The notes under the pieces: generated by a model
The model's input: only the letters and a program-made list of their open reading frames with translations
Databases searched by the model: none
Told to the model about the DNA's origin: nothing
Translations under genes and position numbers: made by a program
Shown here: positions 10,270 to 20,295 of the stretch, in pieces
How positions within the stretch are numbered: position 1 is the first letter of the stretch
How the letters are laid out: the number at the start of each line of letters is the position of its first letter
From: Oasisia sp. SBJ-2009
Lineage: Eukaryota > Annelida > Polychaeta > Sabellida > Siboglinidae
Length of the DNA: 64,000 nt
Assembly (NCBI GenBank): GCA_964017155.1
Contig: OZ024867.1
Span: 26,390,609-26,454,608 of the forward strand
Direction: 5' to 3'

Positions 10270-10888
10270 GAAGTAATACAGATTTTGTTTACGTACATCG
10301 TGTTTGTGAATTTTGTATTCTACTGCTGTGCGATAGTACAAATCTCCAGTTTTCTCATTTAAGAAACTTGACAGGTCTGATGGTAATAACCATTTATTTT
10401 GATATATTTCGTCATATGATTACAACATTTGTTTTTTTGTGGTTCATACCAAAATTAATAATAGTTTTGACCGTCAGCCCTGAAGTGTGTTTCTGCTTGT
10501 GAAATTGTAATTCACCATTCACCGTGCCGTTTTTGAATTTCAGTGTTCTTCACTTGACACAATATTGTTCTATCAAGAGCGAGGTTTTATCACTTTTATG
10601 CATTATATTTCCTGGTGCATTTGTATTTGTTACTGTCATACAACCTTACTGTGCTGCATAGTCTTAATGTTAGTGTTCTGTTGTGCTAATGTTGTACATA
10701 TGAACAGTAATGTAATTTGTTTGGATAATGCGTATAATATCGTTTTTCCGATAACCCGTTAATCTAAGGAGACCAACAGTAAGATTCAGGTTGGACATTC
10801 CAGCCTAGTAGAATCATATTTAGATTGTTGAACTTTTACAACGTGTCTATGACAACATAGATTGTCATATTTGTTTGTTTTTTAACAG
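10270..10888. other. AT-rich region without a supported gene
   Basis: A 65-codon frame at 10565-10762 is rich in Cys, Ile and Val and resembles no protein I know. It is probably chance. The segment ends in a pyrimidine tract and AG (10873-10888) that fits a splice acceptor for the next feature. Confidence 0.4.
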
Positions 10889-11508
10889 GTGATGCAGACA
10901 TGAGAAACAAAATGAACAGCCTCTCTAGGAAGTGGGTTTTTGGTGACAGTGTCTCATTGCAACATGCAAAGAAAAGACGAGAAGATAAAACTACAGTTGA
11001 CTACACAATGTGTATCATATGCCAAGGAAGAAGGAAAAAGGACTGTTTAATGTACAGACTACAATGACTCATAAACTTATGGTAGCAATGACAGCTAGAC
11101 AGGATGACACTTTTCGTAGGCTACATAATGACTCAGCTGTGGAAACTTTGGTGGAAAACAAGTCATCGAAGTGACACGCAAAATGTAGGAATATGTACCT
11201 AAATGAAGAGTTATAAACTCGCAGAAAAGAAACATCTACAAAGTAGTACATGTAGTTCAGCTTTAGCAGGTCAGAAGTGAAGCACATCACCATCAACGTG
11301 AACACCCATTTCTACTAGGAATCACAACCAACAATTTGATGCGAATGGTGCCTGTGTTATATGCAACAAAAGGTGGATGAAAGGTCAGGAATCAAACTGC
11401 AAGGTTTCCACAGAAATCAGTCAGCAGGCGATCATTGTTATGGCCAACAAATTGAAAAGGGAAGACATTTTTCTGAGATTGGTATATCTTATCACGCCCC
11501 ACGCATAA
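10889..11508 (+). pseudogene. Degenerate gene of a CxxC zinc-binding-like family, function unknown
   Basis: Starting at a splice-like acceptor, one frame reads GDADMRNKMNSL and DYTMCIICQGRRKKDCL, stopping at TGA. A second frame from 11052 continues with TARQDDTFRRLHND and ends at TGA 11172-11174, followed in the same frame by HAKCRNMYLNEEL. A third frame from about 11311 reads FDANGACVICNKRW, KVSTEISQQAI and ANKLKREDIFLRL. Repeated modules of C-I-x-C followed by a basic stretch, RxDD..RL, and HxKC occur in a large set of uncharacterised invertebrate proteins, but I cannot give a name or role. Two frame changes and the stop before HAKC show it is broken. Confidence 0.5.
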
Positions 11509-11729
11509 ATGCTTTTAACAGTACTCGACTCCCTACTGGTAGATCTGTGCAGCAGAGCATGTACAATATCACATTCGATTGTTTAGTTGAGCAGGTTGTC
11601 CACCTAGGTTATGATCCTAGATATGTGCATATATGATTGTTCGAGCAAACCTTTCTGTTTTCACCAAAAAACTGCATTTGGTCCCCTGGGTATATGTTCT
11701 CTATTATGTTCAATGTTGGAAAATAAACA

Positions 11730-11780
<51 letters not shown>
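11509..11780 (+). mobile_element. Retroelement-like 3' end with AATAAA and (ATTG)n tail
   Basis: AATAAA at 11722-11727 is followed three bases later by 50 bp of (ATTG)n. Short tandem tails of this kind after a polyadenylation signal are typical of LINE 3' ends. The sequence upstream has a short frame (up to 11636) with no recognisable domain, so the element family is unknown and the left border is uncertain. Confidence 0.45.
11731..11780. repeat. (ATTG)n microsatellite
   Basis: Twelve and a half perfect copies of the tetranucleotide. Confidence 0.97.
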
Positions 11781-11891
11781 ATGCATGCTCACAACGTTTG
11801 TACCAGCCACTTCTTTTTCTCAACTCTTGGAGATCTCACCTCATGTCATTGTGGTAGTCACCAGCCAAAGCCCCAGTCTTCATCATGGCCT

Positions 11892-11920
11892 CATCACCCT
11901 TTCCAACTGAAAGGGTGATG
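11892..11920. repeat. Perfect 12-bp inverted repeat (hairpin)
   Basis: Arms catcaccctttc (11892-11903) and gaaagggtgatg (11909-11920) pair fully around a five-base loop. A related caccatcaccctttt occurs again near 11969. No U-tract or gene context explains it. It could be a decayed transposon end. Confidence 0.85.
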
Positions 11921-12083
11921 GAATAGATAATTCACCATGAATCTAAATATACTGAACCTTGTTGGCCATAGGTACACCATCACCCTTTTGGGTATCAGCC
12001 AACCAAACCACAATGATAGCAGACAAACTCCATGACTGTCCACCAGTCAGGACAATTCTAGAGGAGTAGATGTCATACCCATA

Positions 12084-12392
12084 GTGACTACTCAGAGCAG
12101 TGATGACACAAGTGTTAGGGTAGTTACAACATCACAATGGGAGTTTGACCAGGCAAGACACAAAGGTGTTATTCCAGCCTCCAGGTCCACTAGTGAGGAC
12201 AATAACAATGGAGTAGGTGTCAAAGCAGACACACTGTGTAGTACTGGGGCAACTGTCAAAGTAAACACAATAGCAGAAGCACTTTGCACTACTGACCAAC
12301 AATCACGCCCAGGTGATTATGAACCCTGGACATATCCAATAGCAGTCTATTTTAGCATCCACAATAGAATGCTATTTTATCCACACGGATAA
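12084..12392 (+). other. Open frame rich in Ser, Thr and Asp, not recognised
   Basis: A 102-codon frame starting MTTQSSDDTSVRVVTTSQ. In the same phase the reading extends upstream to about 12035. The composition is polar and of low complexity, and no known domain is seen. It runs into the hairpin at 12370-12399. It may be an exon or the remains of a retroelement ORF1. Coding status is unproven. Confidence 0.25.
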
Positions 12393-12399
12393 AATAGCA
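12370..12399. repeat. Perfect 13-bp hairpin at the left edge of the macrosatellite
   Basis: Arms tgctattttatcc (12370-12382) and ggataaaatagca (12387-12399) pair completely around acac. Sequence shared with the other LINE pieces of the array starts at the next base (cttacgcagcgatg). The junction between unique DNA and the array therefore sits at the foot of the hairpin. Confidence 0.93.
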
Positions 12400-12993
12400 C
12401 TTACGCAGCGATGTTTTTAATGGAAAATCCAACATATAGAACAACAGAGGAGAACTGGAAATCATTCAAGAGTGCATTACTTCAAGCCATCATTAAACAC
12501 GTTCCAACGACAAAGTCCAAAACTAAACGACACCTGCCCTGGATCACACGGAACATCAAGTGTGAAATTCGGAAGAAAGACAGGCAGTATTACAAAGCAA
12601 GAAAGTCAAAAAAGCATGAAGACTGGTCAGCCTACCATATAAAACGGCAACAGTTACAGAAACTATTGACATCTGCTCATGATGACTACATCAGAAACGT
12701 GATTGGAGCGAGCCTGCTTGACAGAGGAAACCAAAAGAAATGTTGGTCTTTTGTCAAATTCAATAGAACTGAAAACTTGGGTATCCCTATACTCTCTGAT
12801 ACAAATGGCCTCCACATTACAAATCAAGCCAAGGCAGAATCTTTAGACACGCACTTTGTGTCAGTCTTCACCAGTGATGATGGTAAACACTTGCCTGACA
12901 AAGGACTGTCTCCCTACCATGATATGGGCATCATACAGTTCACACAACCCGGAATTTAAATTTTACTAAAGAACATTGACCAAACGAAAGCCC
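12400..12993 (+). mobile_element. Unit 1 LINE ORF2 linker piece, 5'-truncated edge copy
   Basis: Encodes 182 residues from ATG 12411 (equal to Met22 of the full pieces) up to TAA 12957-12959. Residue numbers here follow the 203-residue form of the other units. The protein matches the linker between the endonuclease and reverse transcriptase of jockey-like LINEs: TTEENWKSFKSA, KHVPTTKSKTKR, LPWI, IRKKDRQY, KARKSK, VIGASLLDRG, KCWSFVK, RTEN, GLHITNQAKAE and THFVSVFTSD. After the stop the frame goes on as ILLKNIDQTKAP, the very start of the reverse transcriptase domain, and is then cut by the MITE. As the array edge it has private variants (WITRNIK at 65-71, QYYK) and mixes markers of both unit types: YHIK, SAHDD, KFNRT, GIPIL, AESL, SDD. 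Confidence 0.85.
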
Positions 12994-13242
12994 CTTACAA
13001 AAAAGACCAATGGTATACCATTGAATACAATTGAATACCATTCAGCGTCAACGATATTTCAGCAGGACTCAGTGGTACTTTCAACGGTAATTTATTATGC
13101 CATTCAGTACCACTGAACGGTACACAGAATACAAAATATCATTAAAAAAACATTCAGATACTATTCAGATACCATTCAAATACCATTGGCCATTATACCC
13201 CTAGTACCATTCAATGGTATTTGAATGGTATATTTTTGTAAG
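12994..13242 (+). mobile_element. Unit 1 MITE-like insert with CTTACAAAAA inverted ends
   Basis: The left end CTTACAAAAA and right end TTTTTGTAAG are exact inverted copies. A second matched block (TACCATTGAAT and its complement) lies 12-13 bp further in, so the terminal inverted repeats are imperfect but long. The inside is non-coding, AT-rich and full of taccatt motifs. A 10-bp stem (taccattcaa / ttgaatggta, 13205-13230) sits near the right end. Size and structure fit a non-autonomous DNA transposon inserted into the LINE just after KAP. A target duplication cannot be tested, because the right flank is minisatellite. This copy is P type, with the H-type base at accattcagcg and a private gatactattc. 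Confidence 0.65.
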
Positions 13243-14902
13243 TGTTGAGTGGAGTGCGGAGGTTGGGTTGAGTTCGGAGGTTGGGTGGAGTGGGGAGGTT
13301 GGGAGAAGTGGGGAGGTTGGGTGGAGTGGGGAGGTTGGGTGGAGTGGGGAGGTTGGGTGGAGTGGGGAGGTTGGCTGGAGTGGGGAGGTTGGGTGGAGTG
13401 GGGAGGTTGGGTGGAGTGGGGAGGTTGGCTGGAGTGGGGAAGTTGGGTGGAGTGGGGAGGTTGGGAGAAGTGGGGAGGTTGGGTGGAGTGGGGAGGTTGG
13501 GTGGATTGGGGAGGTTGGGTGAAGTGGGGAGGTTGGGTGGAGTGGGGAGGTTGGGTGGAGTGGGGAGGTTGGGTGGAGTGGGGAGGTTGGGTGGAGTGGG
13601 GAGGTTGAATGGAGGGCGGAGGTTGGATGGAGTGGGGAGGTTGGGTGGAGAGGGGAGGTTGGGTGGAGTGGGGAGGTGGGGTGGAGTGGGGAGGTTGGGT
13701 GGAGTGGGGAGGTTGGGTGGAGTGGGGAGGTTGGGTGGAGTGGGGAGGTTGGGTGAAGTGTGGAGGTTGGGTGAAGTGGGGAGGTTGGGAGAAGTGGGGA
13801 GGTTGGGTGGAGTGGGGAGGTTGGGTGGAGTGGGGAGGTTGGGTGGAGTGGGGAGGTTGGGTGGAGTGGGGAGGTTGGGTGGAGTGGGGAGGTTGGGTGG
13901 AGTGGGGAGGTTGGGTGGAGTGGGGAGGTTGGGTGGAGTGGGGAGGTTGGGTGGAGTGGGGAGGTTGAATGGAGGGCGGAGGTTGGGTGAAGTGGGGAGG
14001 TTGGGTGGAGTGGGGATGTTGGGTGGAGTGGGGAGGTTGGGTGGAGTGGGGAGGTTGGGTGGAGTGGGGAGGTTGGGAGAAGTGGGGAGGTTGGGTGGAG
14101 TGGGGAGGTTGCGTGGAGTGGGGAGGTTGGCTGGAGTGGGGAGGTTGGGTGGAGTGGGGAGGTTGGGTGGAGAGGGGAGGTTGGGAGAAGTGGGGAGGTT
14201 GGGTGGAGTGGGGAGGTTGCGTGGAGTGGGGAGGTTGGCTGGAGTGGGGAGGTTGGGTGGAGTGGGGAGGTTGGGTGGAGTGGGGAGGTTGGGAGAAGTG
14301 GGGAGGTTGGGTGGAGTGGGGAGGTTGGGTGAAGTGGGGAGGTTGGGAGAAGTGGGGAGGTTGGGTGGAGTGGGGAGGTTGGGTGGAGTGGGGAGGTTGG
14401 GTGGAGTGGGGAGGTTGGGTGGATTGGGGAGGTTGGGTTAAGTGGGGAGGTTGGGTGGAGTGGGGAGGTTGAATGGAGGGCGGAGGTTGGATGAAATGGG
14501 GAGGTTGGGTGGAGTGGGGAGGTTGGGTGGATTGGGGAGGTTGGGTGAAGTGGGGAGGTTGGGTTGAGTGGGGAGGTTGGGTGGAGTGGGGAGGTTGGGT
14601 GAAGTGGGGAGGTTGGGTGGAGTAGGGAGGTTGGCTGGAGTGGGGAGGTTGAATGGATGGCGGAGGTTGGGTGGAGTGGGGAGGTTGAATGGAGGGCGGA
14701 GGTTGGGTGGAGTGGGGAGGTTGGGTGGAGTGCGGAGGTTGGGTGAAGTGGGGAGGTTGGGTGGAGTAGGGAGGTTGGGTGGAGTGGGGAGGTTGGATGG
14801 AGAGGGGAGGTTGGCTGGAGTGGGGAGGTTGGGTGGAGTGGGGAGGTTGGGTGAAGTGGGGAGGTTGGGTGGAGTGCGGAGGTTGGGTGAAGTGGGGAGG
14901 TT
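13243..14902 (+). repeat. Unit 1 18-bp minisatellite, about 92 copies
   Basis: Unit gggtggagtggggaggtt. Common variants are gggagaagt, ggctggagt, gggtgaagt, ggatggagt and aatggagggcgg. The plus strand is nearly free of C and matches the G3+N1-7 quadruplex pattern in almost every two copies. Since 18 is a multiple of 3 and the unit has no stop, several frames stay open: GVGRLG, WGGWVE and GEVGWS on plus, SPLHPT on minus. This is the longest tract in the window. Confidence 0.97.
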
Positions 14903-15608
14903 TCGGTACTCACCACACTTGACATCGATCCCAAGCAGCTCTCAAACAAGCACTCGCACACGGTGTACAAATACAACTCTGCTAACTTTGAGGGCCTAAG
15001 GGCAGACATGGCAGCTTACGCAGCGATGTTTTTAATGGAAAATCCAACATCTAGAACAACAGAGGAGAACTGGAAATCATTCAAGAGTGCATTACATCAA
15101 GCCATCATTAAACACGTTCCAACGACAAAGTCCAAAACTAAACGACACCTGCCTTGGATCACATGGAAAATCAAGTGTGAAATTCGGAAGAAAGACAGGC
15201 AGTATCGCAAAGCAAGAAAGTCAAAAAAGCATGAAGACTGGTCAGCCTACCCTATAAAACGGCAACAGTTACAGAAACTATTGACATCTGCTCCTGATGA
15301 CTACATCAGAAACGTGATTGGTGCGAGCCTGCTTGACAGAGGAAACCAAAAGAAATGTTGGTCTTTTGTCAAACTCAATAGAACTGAAAACTTGGGTATC
15401 CCTATACTCTCTGATACAAATGGCCTCCACATTACAAATCAAGCCAAGGCAGAGGCTTTAGACACGCACTTTGTGTCAGTCTTCACCAGTGATCATGGTA
15501 AACACTTGCCTGACAAAGGACTGTCTCCCTACCATGATATGGGCATCATACAGTTCACACAACCCGGAATTTAAATTTTACTAAAGAACATTGACCAAAC
15601 GAAAGCCC
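14903..15608 (+). mobile_element. Unit 2 LINE ORF2 linker piece (reference full form)
   Basis: The LINE frame begins right after the minisatellite as VSVLTTLDIDPKQLSNKHSH, equal to the end of the endonuclease domain after its SDH motif. It then runs through VYKYNSANFEGLRADM to TAA 15572-15574. A GTG at 14963 would give 203 residues, and the first ATG (Met16, 15008) gives 188. An in-frame TGA lies just upstream in the minisatellite. Neither endonuclease catalytic residues nor any reverse transcriptase motif is present. P-type markers: WITWKIK (65-71), DRQ (78-80), YPIK (96-99), SAPDD (109-113), GIPIL (145-149), AEAL (163-166), SDH (176-178). Confidence 0.9.
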
Positions 15609-15857
15609 CTTACAAAAAAGACCAATGGTATACCATTGAATACAATTGAATACCATACAGCGTCAACGATATTTCAGCAGGACTCAGTGGTACTTTCAAC
15701 GGTAATTTATTATGCCATTCAGTACCACTGAACGGTACACAGAATACAAAATATCATTAAAAAAACATTCAGATACCATTCAGATACCATTCAAATACCA
15801 TTGGCCATTATACCCCTAGTACCATTCAATGGTATTTGAATGGTATATTTTTGTAAG
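15609..15857 (+). mobile_element. Unit 2 MITE-like insert, P type
   Basis: P-type bases: gcccc before the left end, accatacagcg, ttatgccattcagtacc, aaataccattgg. Confidence 0.65.
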
Positions 15858-17247
15858 TGTTGAGTGGAGTGCGGAGGTTGGGTTGAGTTCGGAGGTTGGG
15901 TGGAGTGGGGAGGTTGGGAGAAGTGGGGAGGTTGGGTGGAGTGGGGAGGTTGGGTGGAGTGGGGAGGTTGGGAGAAGTGGGGAGGTTGGGTGGAGTGGGG
16001 AGGTTGGCTGGAGTGGGGAGGTTGGGTGGAGTGGGGAGGTTGGGTGGAGTGGGGAGGTTGGCTGGAGTGGGGAAGTTGGGTGGAGTGGGGAGGTTGGGAG
16101 AAGTGGGGAGGTTGGGTGGAGTGGGGAGGTTGGGTGGATTGGGGAGGTTGGGTGAAGTGGGGAGGTTGGGTGGAGTGGGGAGGTTGGGTGGAGTGGGGAG
16201 GTTGGGTGGAGTGGGGAGGTTGAATGGAGGGCGGAGGTTGGATGGAGTGGGGAGGTTGGGTGGAGAGGGGAGGTTGGGTGGAGTGGGGAGGTGGGGTGGA
16301 GTGGAGAGGTTGGGTGGAGTGGGGAGGTTGGGTGGAGTGGGGAGGTTGGGTGGAGTGGGGAGGTTGGGTGAAGTGTGGAGGTTGGGTGAAGTGGGGAGGT
16401 TGGGTGGAGTGGGGAGGTTGGGAGAAGTGGGGAGGTTGGGTGGAGTGGGGAGGTTGGGTGGAGTGGGGAGGTTGGGTGGAGTGGGGAGGTTGGGTGGAGT
16501 GGGGAGGTTGGGTGGAGTGGGGAGGTTGGGTGGACTGGGGAGGTTGGGTGGAGTGGGGAGGTTGAATGGAGGGCGGAGGTTGGGCGAAGTGGGGAGGTTG
16601 GGTGGAGTGGGGAGGTTGGGTGGAGTGGGGAGGTTGGGTGGAGTGGGGAGGTTGGGTGGAGTGGGGAGGTTGGGAGAAGTGGGGAGGTTGGGTGGAGTGG
16701 GGAGGTTGCGTGGAGTGGGGAGGTTGGCTGGAGTGGGGAGGTTGGGTGGAGTGGGGAGGTTGGGTGGAGTGGGGAGGTTGGGTGGAGTGGGGAGGTTGAA
16801 TGGAGGGCGGAGGTTGGATGAAATGGGGATGTTGGGTGGAGTGGGGAGGTTGGGTGGATTGGGGAGGTTGGGTGAAGTGGGGAGGTTGGGTTGAGTGGGG
16901 AGGTTGGGTGGAGTGGGGAGGTTGGGTGAAGTGGGGAGGTTGGGTGGAGTAGGGAGGTTGGCTGGAGTGGGGAGGTTGAATGGATGGCGGAGGTTGGGTG
17001 GAGTGGGGAGGTTGAATGGAGGGCGGAGGTTGGGTGGAGTGGGGAGGTTGGGTGGAGTGCGGAGGTTGGGTGAAGTGGGGAGGTTGGGTGGAGTAGGGAG
17101 GTTGGGTGGAGTGGGGAGGTTGGGAGGAGAGGGGAGGTTGGCTGGAGTGGGGAGGTTGGGTGGAGTGGGGAGGTTGGGTGGAGTGGGGAGGTTGGGTGAA
17201 GTGGGGAGGTTGGGTGGAGTGCGGAGGTTGGGTGAAGTGGGGAGGTT
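15858..17247 (+). repeat. Unit 2 18-bp minisatellite, about 77 copies
   Basis: Shares both ends with unit 1 and lacks 15 internal copies relative to it. It has private variants gggcgaagt (16584) and ggtggactgg (16530). Confidence 0.95.
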
Positions 17248-17953
17248 TCGGTACTCACCACACTTGACATCGATCCCAAACAGCTCTCAAACAAGCACTC
17301 GCACACGGTGTACAAATACAACTCTGCTAACTTTGAGGGCCTAAGGGCAGACATGGCAGCTTACGCAGCGATGTTTTTAATGGAAAATCCAACATCTAGA
17401 ACAACAGAGGAGAACTGGAAATCATTCAAGAGTGCATTACATCAAGCCATCATTAAACACGTTCCAACGACAAAGTCCAAAACTAAACGACACCTGCCTT
17501 GGATCACATGGAAAATCAAGTGTGAAATTCGGAAGAAAGACAGGCAGTATCGCAAAGCAAGAAAGTCAAAAAAGCATGAAGACTGGTCAGCCTACCCTAT
17601 AAAACGGCAACAGTTACAGAAACTATTGACATCTGCTCCTGATGACTACATCAGAAACGTGATTGGTGCGAGCCTGCTTGACAGAGGAAACCAAAAGAAA
17701 TGTTGGTCTTTTGTCAAACTCAATAGAACTGAAAACTTGGGTATCCCTATACTCTCTGATACAAATGGCCTCCACATTACAAATCAAGCCAAGGCAGAGG
17801 CTATAGACACGCACTTTGTGTCAGTCTTCACCAGTGATCATGGTAAACACTTGCCTGACAAAGGACTGTCTCCCTACCATGATATGGGCATCATACAGTT
17901 CACACAACCCGGAATTTAAATTTTACTAAAGAACATTGACCAAACGAAAGCCC
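17248..17953 (+). mobile_element. Unit 3 LINE ORF2 linker piece
   Basis: Frame 17308-17919 intact. P type with AEAI at 163-166 (ctatag in place of ctttag). This marker is shared with units 4-7, 18 and 19. Confidence 0.9.
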
Positions 17954-18202
17954 CTTACAAAAAAGACCAATGGTATACCATTGAATACAATTGAATACCA
18001 TACAGCGTCAACGATATTTCAGCAGGACTCAGTGGTACTTTCAACGGTAATTTATTATGCCATTCAGTACCACTGAACGGTACACAGAATACAAAATATC
18101 ATTAAAAAAACATTCAGATACCATTCAGATACCATTCAAATACCATTGGCCATTATACCCCTAGTACCATTCAATGGTATTTGAATGGTATATTTTTGTA
18201 AG
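17954..18202 (+). mobile_element. Unit 3 MITE-like insert, P type
   Basis: All five P-type marker sites are present. Confidence 0.65.
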
Positions 18203-19340
18203 TGTTGAGTGGAGTGCGGAGGTTGGGTTGAGTTCGGAGGTTGGGTGGAGTGGGGAGGTTGGGAGAAGTGGGGAGGTTGGGTGGAGTGGGGAGGTTGGGT
18301 GGAGTGGGGAGGTTGGGAGAAGTGGGGAGGTTGGGTGGAGTGGGGAGGTTGGCTGGAGTGGGGAGGTTGGGTGGAGTGGGGAGGTTGGGTGGAGTGGGGA
18401 GGTTGGCTGGAGTGGGGAAGTTGGGTGGAGTGGGGAGGTTGGGAGAAGTGGGGAGGTTGGGTGGAGTGGGGAGGTTGGGTGGATTGGGGAGGTTGGGTGA
18501 AGTGGGGAGGTTGGGTGGAGTGGGGAGGTTGGGTGGAGTGGGGAGGTTGGGTGGAGTGGGGAGGTTGAATGGAGGGCGGAGGTTGGATGGAGTGGGGAGG
18601 TTGGGTGGAGAGGGTAGGTTGGGTGGAGTGGGGAGGTAGGGTGGAGTGGGGAGGTTGGGTGGAGTGGGGAGGTTGGGTGGAGTGGGGAGGTTGGGTGGAG
18701 TGGGGAGGTTGGCTGGAGTGGGGAGGTTGGGTGGAGTGGGGAGGTTGGGTGGAGTGGGGAGGTTGGGAGAAGTGGGGAGGTTGGGTGGAGTGGGGAGGTT
18801 GGGTGGAGTGGGGAGGTTGGGTGGAGTGGGGAGGTTGGGTGGATTGGGGAGGTTGGGTTAAGTGGGGAGGTTGGGTGGAGTGGGGAGGTTGAATGGAGGG
18901 CGGTGGTTGGATGGAGTGGGGAGGTTGGGTGGAGTGGGGAGGTTGGGTGGATTGGGGAGGTTGGGTGAAGTGGGGAGGTTGGGTTGAGTGGGGAGGTTGG
19001 GTGGAGTGGGGAGGTTGGGTGAAGTGGGGACGTTGGGTGGAGTAGGGAGGTTGGCTGGAGTGGGGAGGTTGAATGGATGGCGGAGGTTGGGTGGAGTGGG
19101 GAGGTTGAATGGAGGGCGGAGGTTGGGTGGAGTGGGGAGGTTGGGTGGAGTGCGGAGGTTGGGTGAAGTGGGGAGGTTGGGTGGAGTAGGGAGGTTGGGT
19201 GGAGTGGGGAGGTTGGATGGAGAGGGGAGGTTGGCTGGAGTGGGGAGGTTGGGTGGAGTGGGGAGGTTGGGTGGAGTGGGGAGGTTGGGTGAAGTGGGGA
19301 GGTTGGGTGGAGTGCGGAGGTTGGGTGAAGTGGGGAGGTT
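18203..19340 (+). repeat. Unit 3 18-bp minisatellite, about 63 copies
   Basis: First of the 1138-bp form that recurs in units 4, 6, 7 and 19. It has gaggtagggtgg at 18632 where most units have gaggtggggtgg, a T to A change that closes one plus frame. Confidence 0.95.
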
Positions 19341-20046
19341 TCGGTACTCACCACACTTGACATCGATCCCAAACAGCTCTCAAACAAGCACTCGCACACG
19401 GTGTACAAATACAACTCTGCTAACTTTGAGGGCCTAAGGGCAGACATGGCAGCTTACGCAGCGATGTTTTTAATGGAAAATCCAACATCTAGAACAACAG
19501 AGGAGAACTGGAAATCATTCAAGAGTGCATTACATCAAGCCATCATTAAACACGTTCCAACGACAAAGTCCAAAACTAAACGACACCTGCCTTGGATCAC
19601 ATGGAAAATCAAGTGTGAAATTCGGAAGAAAGACAGGCAGTATCGCAAAGCAAGAAAGTCAAAAAAGCATGAAGACTGGTCAGCCTACCCTATAAAACGG
19701 CAACAGTTACAGAAACTATTGACATCTGCTCCTGATGACTACATCAGAAACGTGATTGGTGCGAGCCTGCTTGACAGAGGAAACCAAAAGAAATGTTGGT
19801 CTTTTGTCAAACTCAATAGAACTGAAAACTTGGGTATCCCTATACTCTCTGATACAAATGGCCTCCACATTACAAATCAAGCCAAGGCAGAGGCTATAGA
19901 CACGCACTTTGTGTCAGTCTTCACCAGTGATCATGGTAAACACTTGCCTGACAAAGGACTGTCTCCCTACCATGATATGGGCATCATACAGTTCACACAA
20001 CCCGGAATTTAAATTTTACTAAAGAACATTGACCAAACGAAAGCCC
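19341..20046 (+). mobile_element. Unit 4 LINE ORF2 linker piece
   Basis: Frame 19401-20012 intact. Protein identical to unit 3 (AEAI). Confidence 0.9.
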
Positions 20047-20295
20047 CTTACAAAAAAGACCAATGGTATACCATTGAATACAATTGAATACCATACAGCG
20101 TCAACGATATTTCAGCAGGACTCAGTGGTACTTTCAACGGTAATTTATTATGCCATTCAGTACCACTGAACGGTACACAGAATACAAAATATCATTAAAA
20201 AAACATTCAGATACCATTCAGATACCATTCAAATACCATTGGCCATTATACCCCTAGTACCATTCAATGGTATTTGAATGGTATATTTTTGTAAG
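20047..20295 (+). mobile_element. Unit 4 MITE-like insert, P type
   Basis: P type at all five marker sites. Confidence 0.65.

Noticed and set aside
10565..10762. 65-residue Cys- and Val-rich frame as a small membrane protein
   Set aside because: No homology signature, no codon pattern, and AT-rich surroundings make a chance frame likely.
12994..13242. Centromeric or telomeric repeat function for the insert and tracts
   Set aside because: No telomere repeat (TTAGGG) and no known centromere-protein box are visible. Array size alone is not evidence.
17623..17814. 63-codon minus-strand frame MRVYSLCLGLICNVEAIC, repeated in units 3-7, 18 and 19
   Set aside because: Antisense shadow of the LINE linker. 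It exists only where the ctatag variant (AEAI) creates the longer frame.
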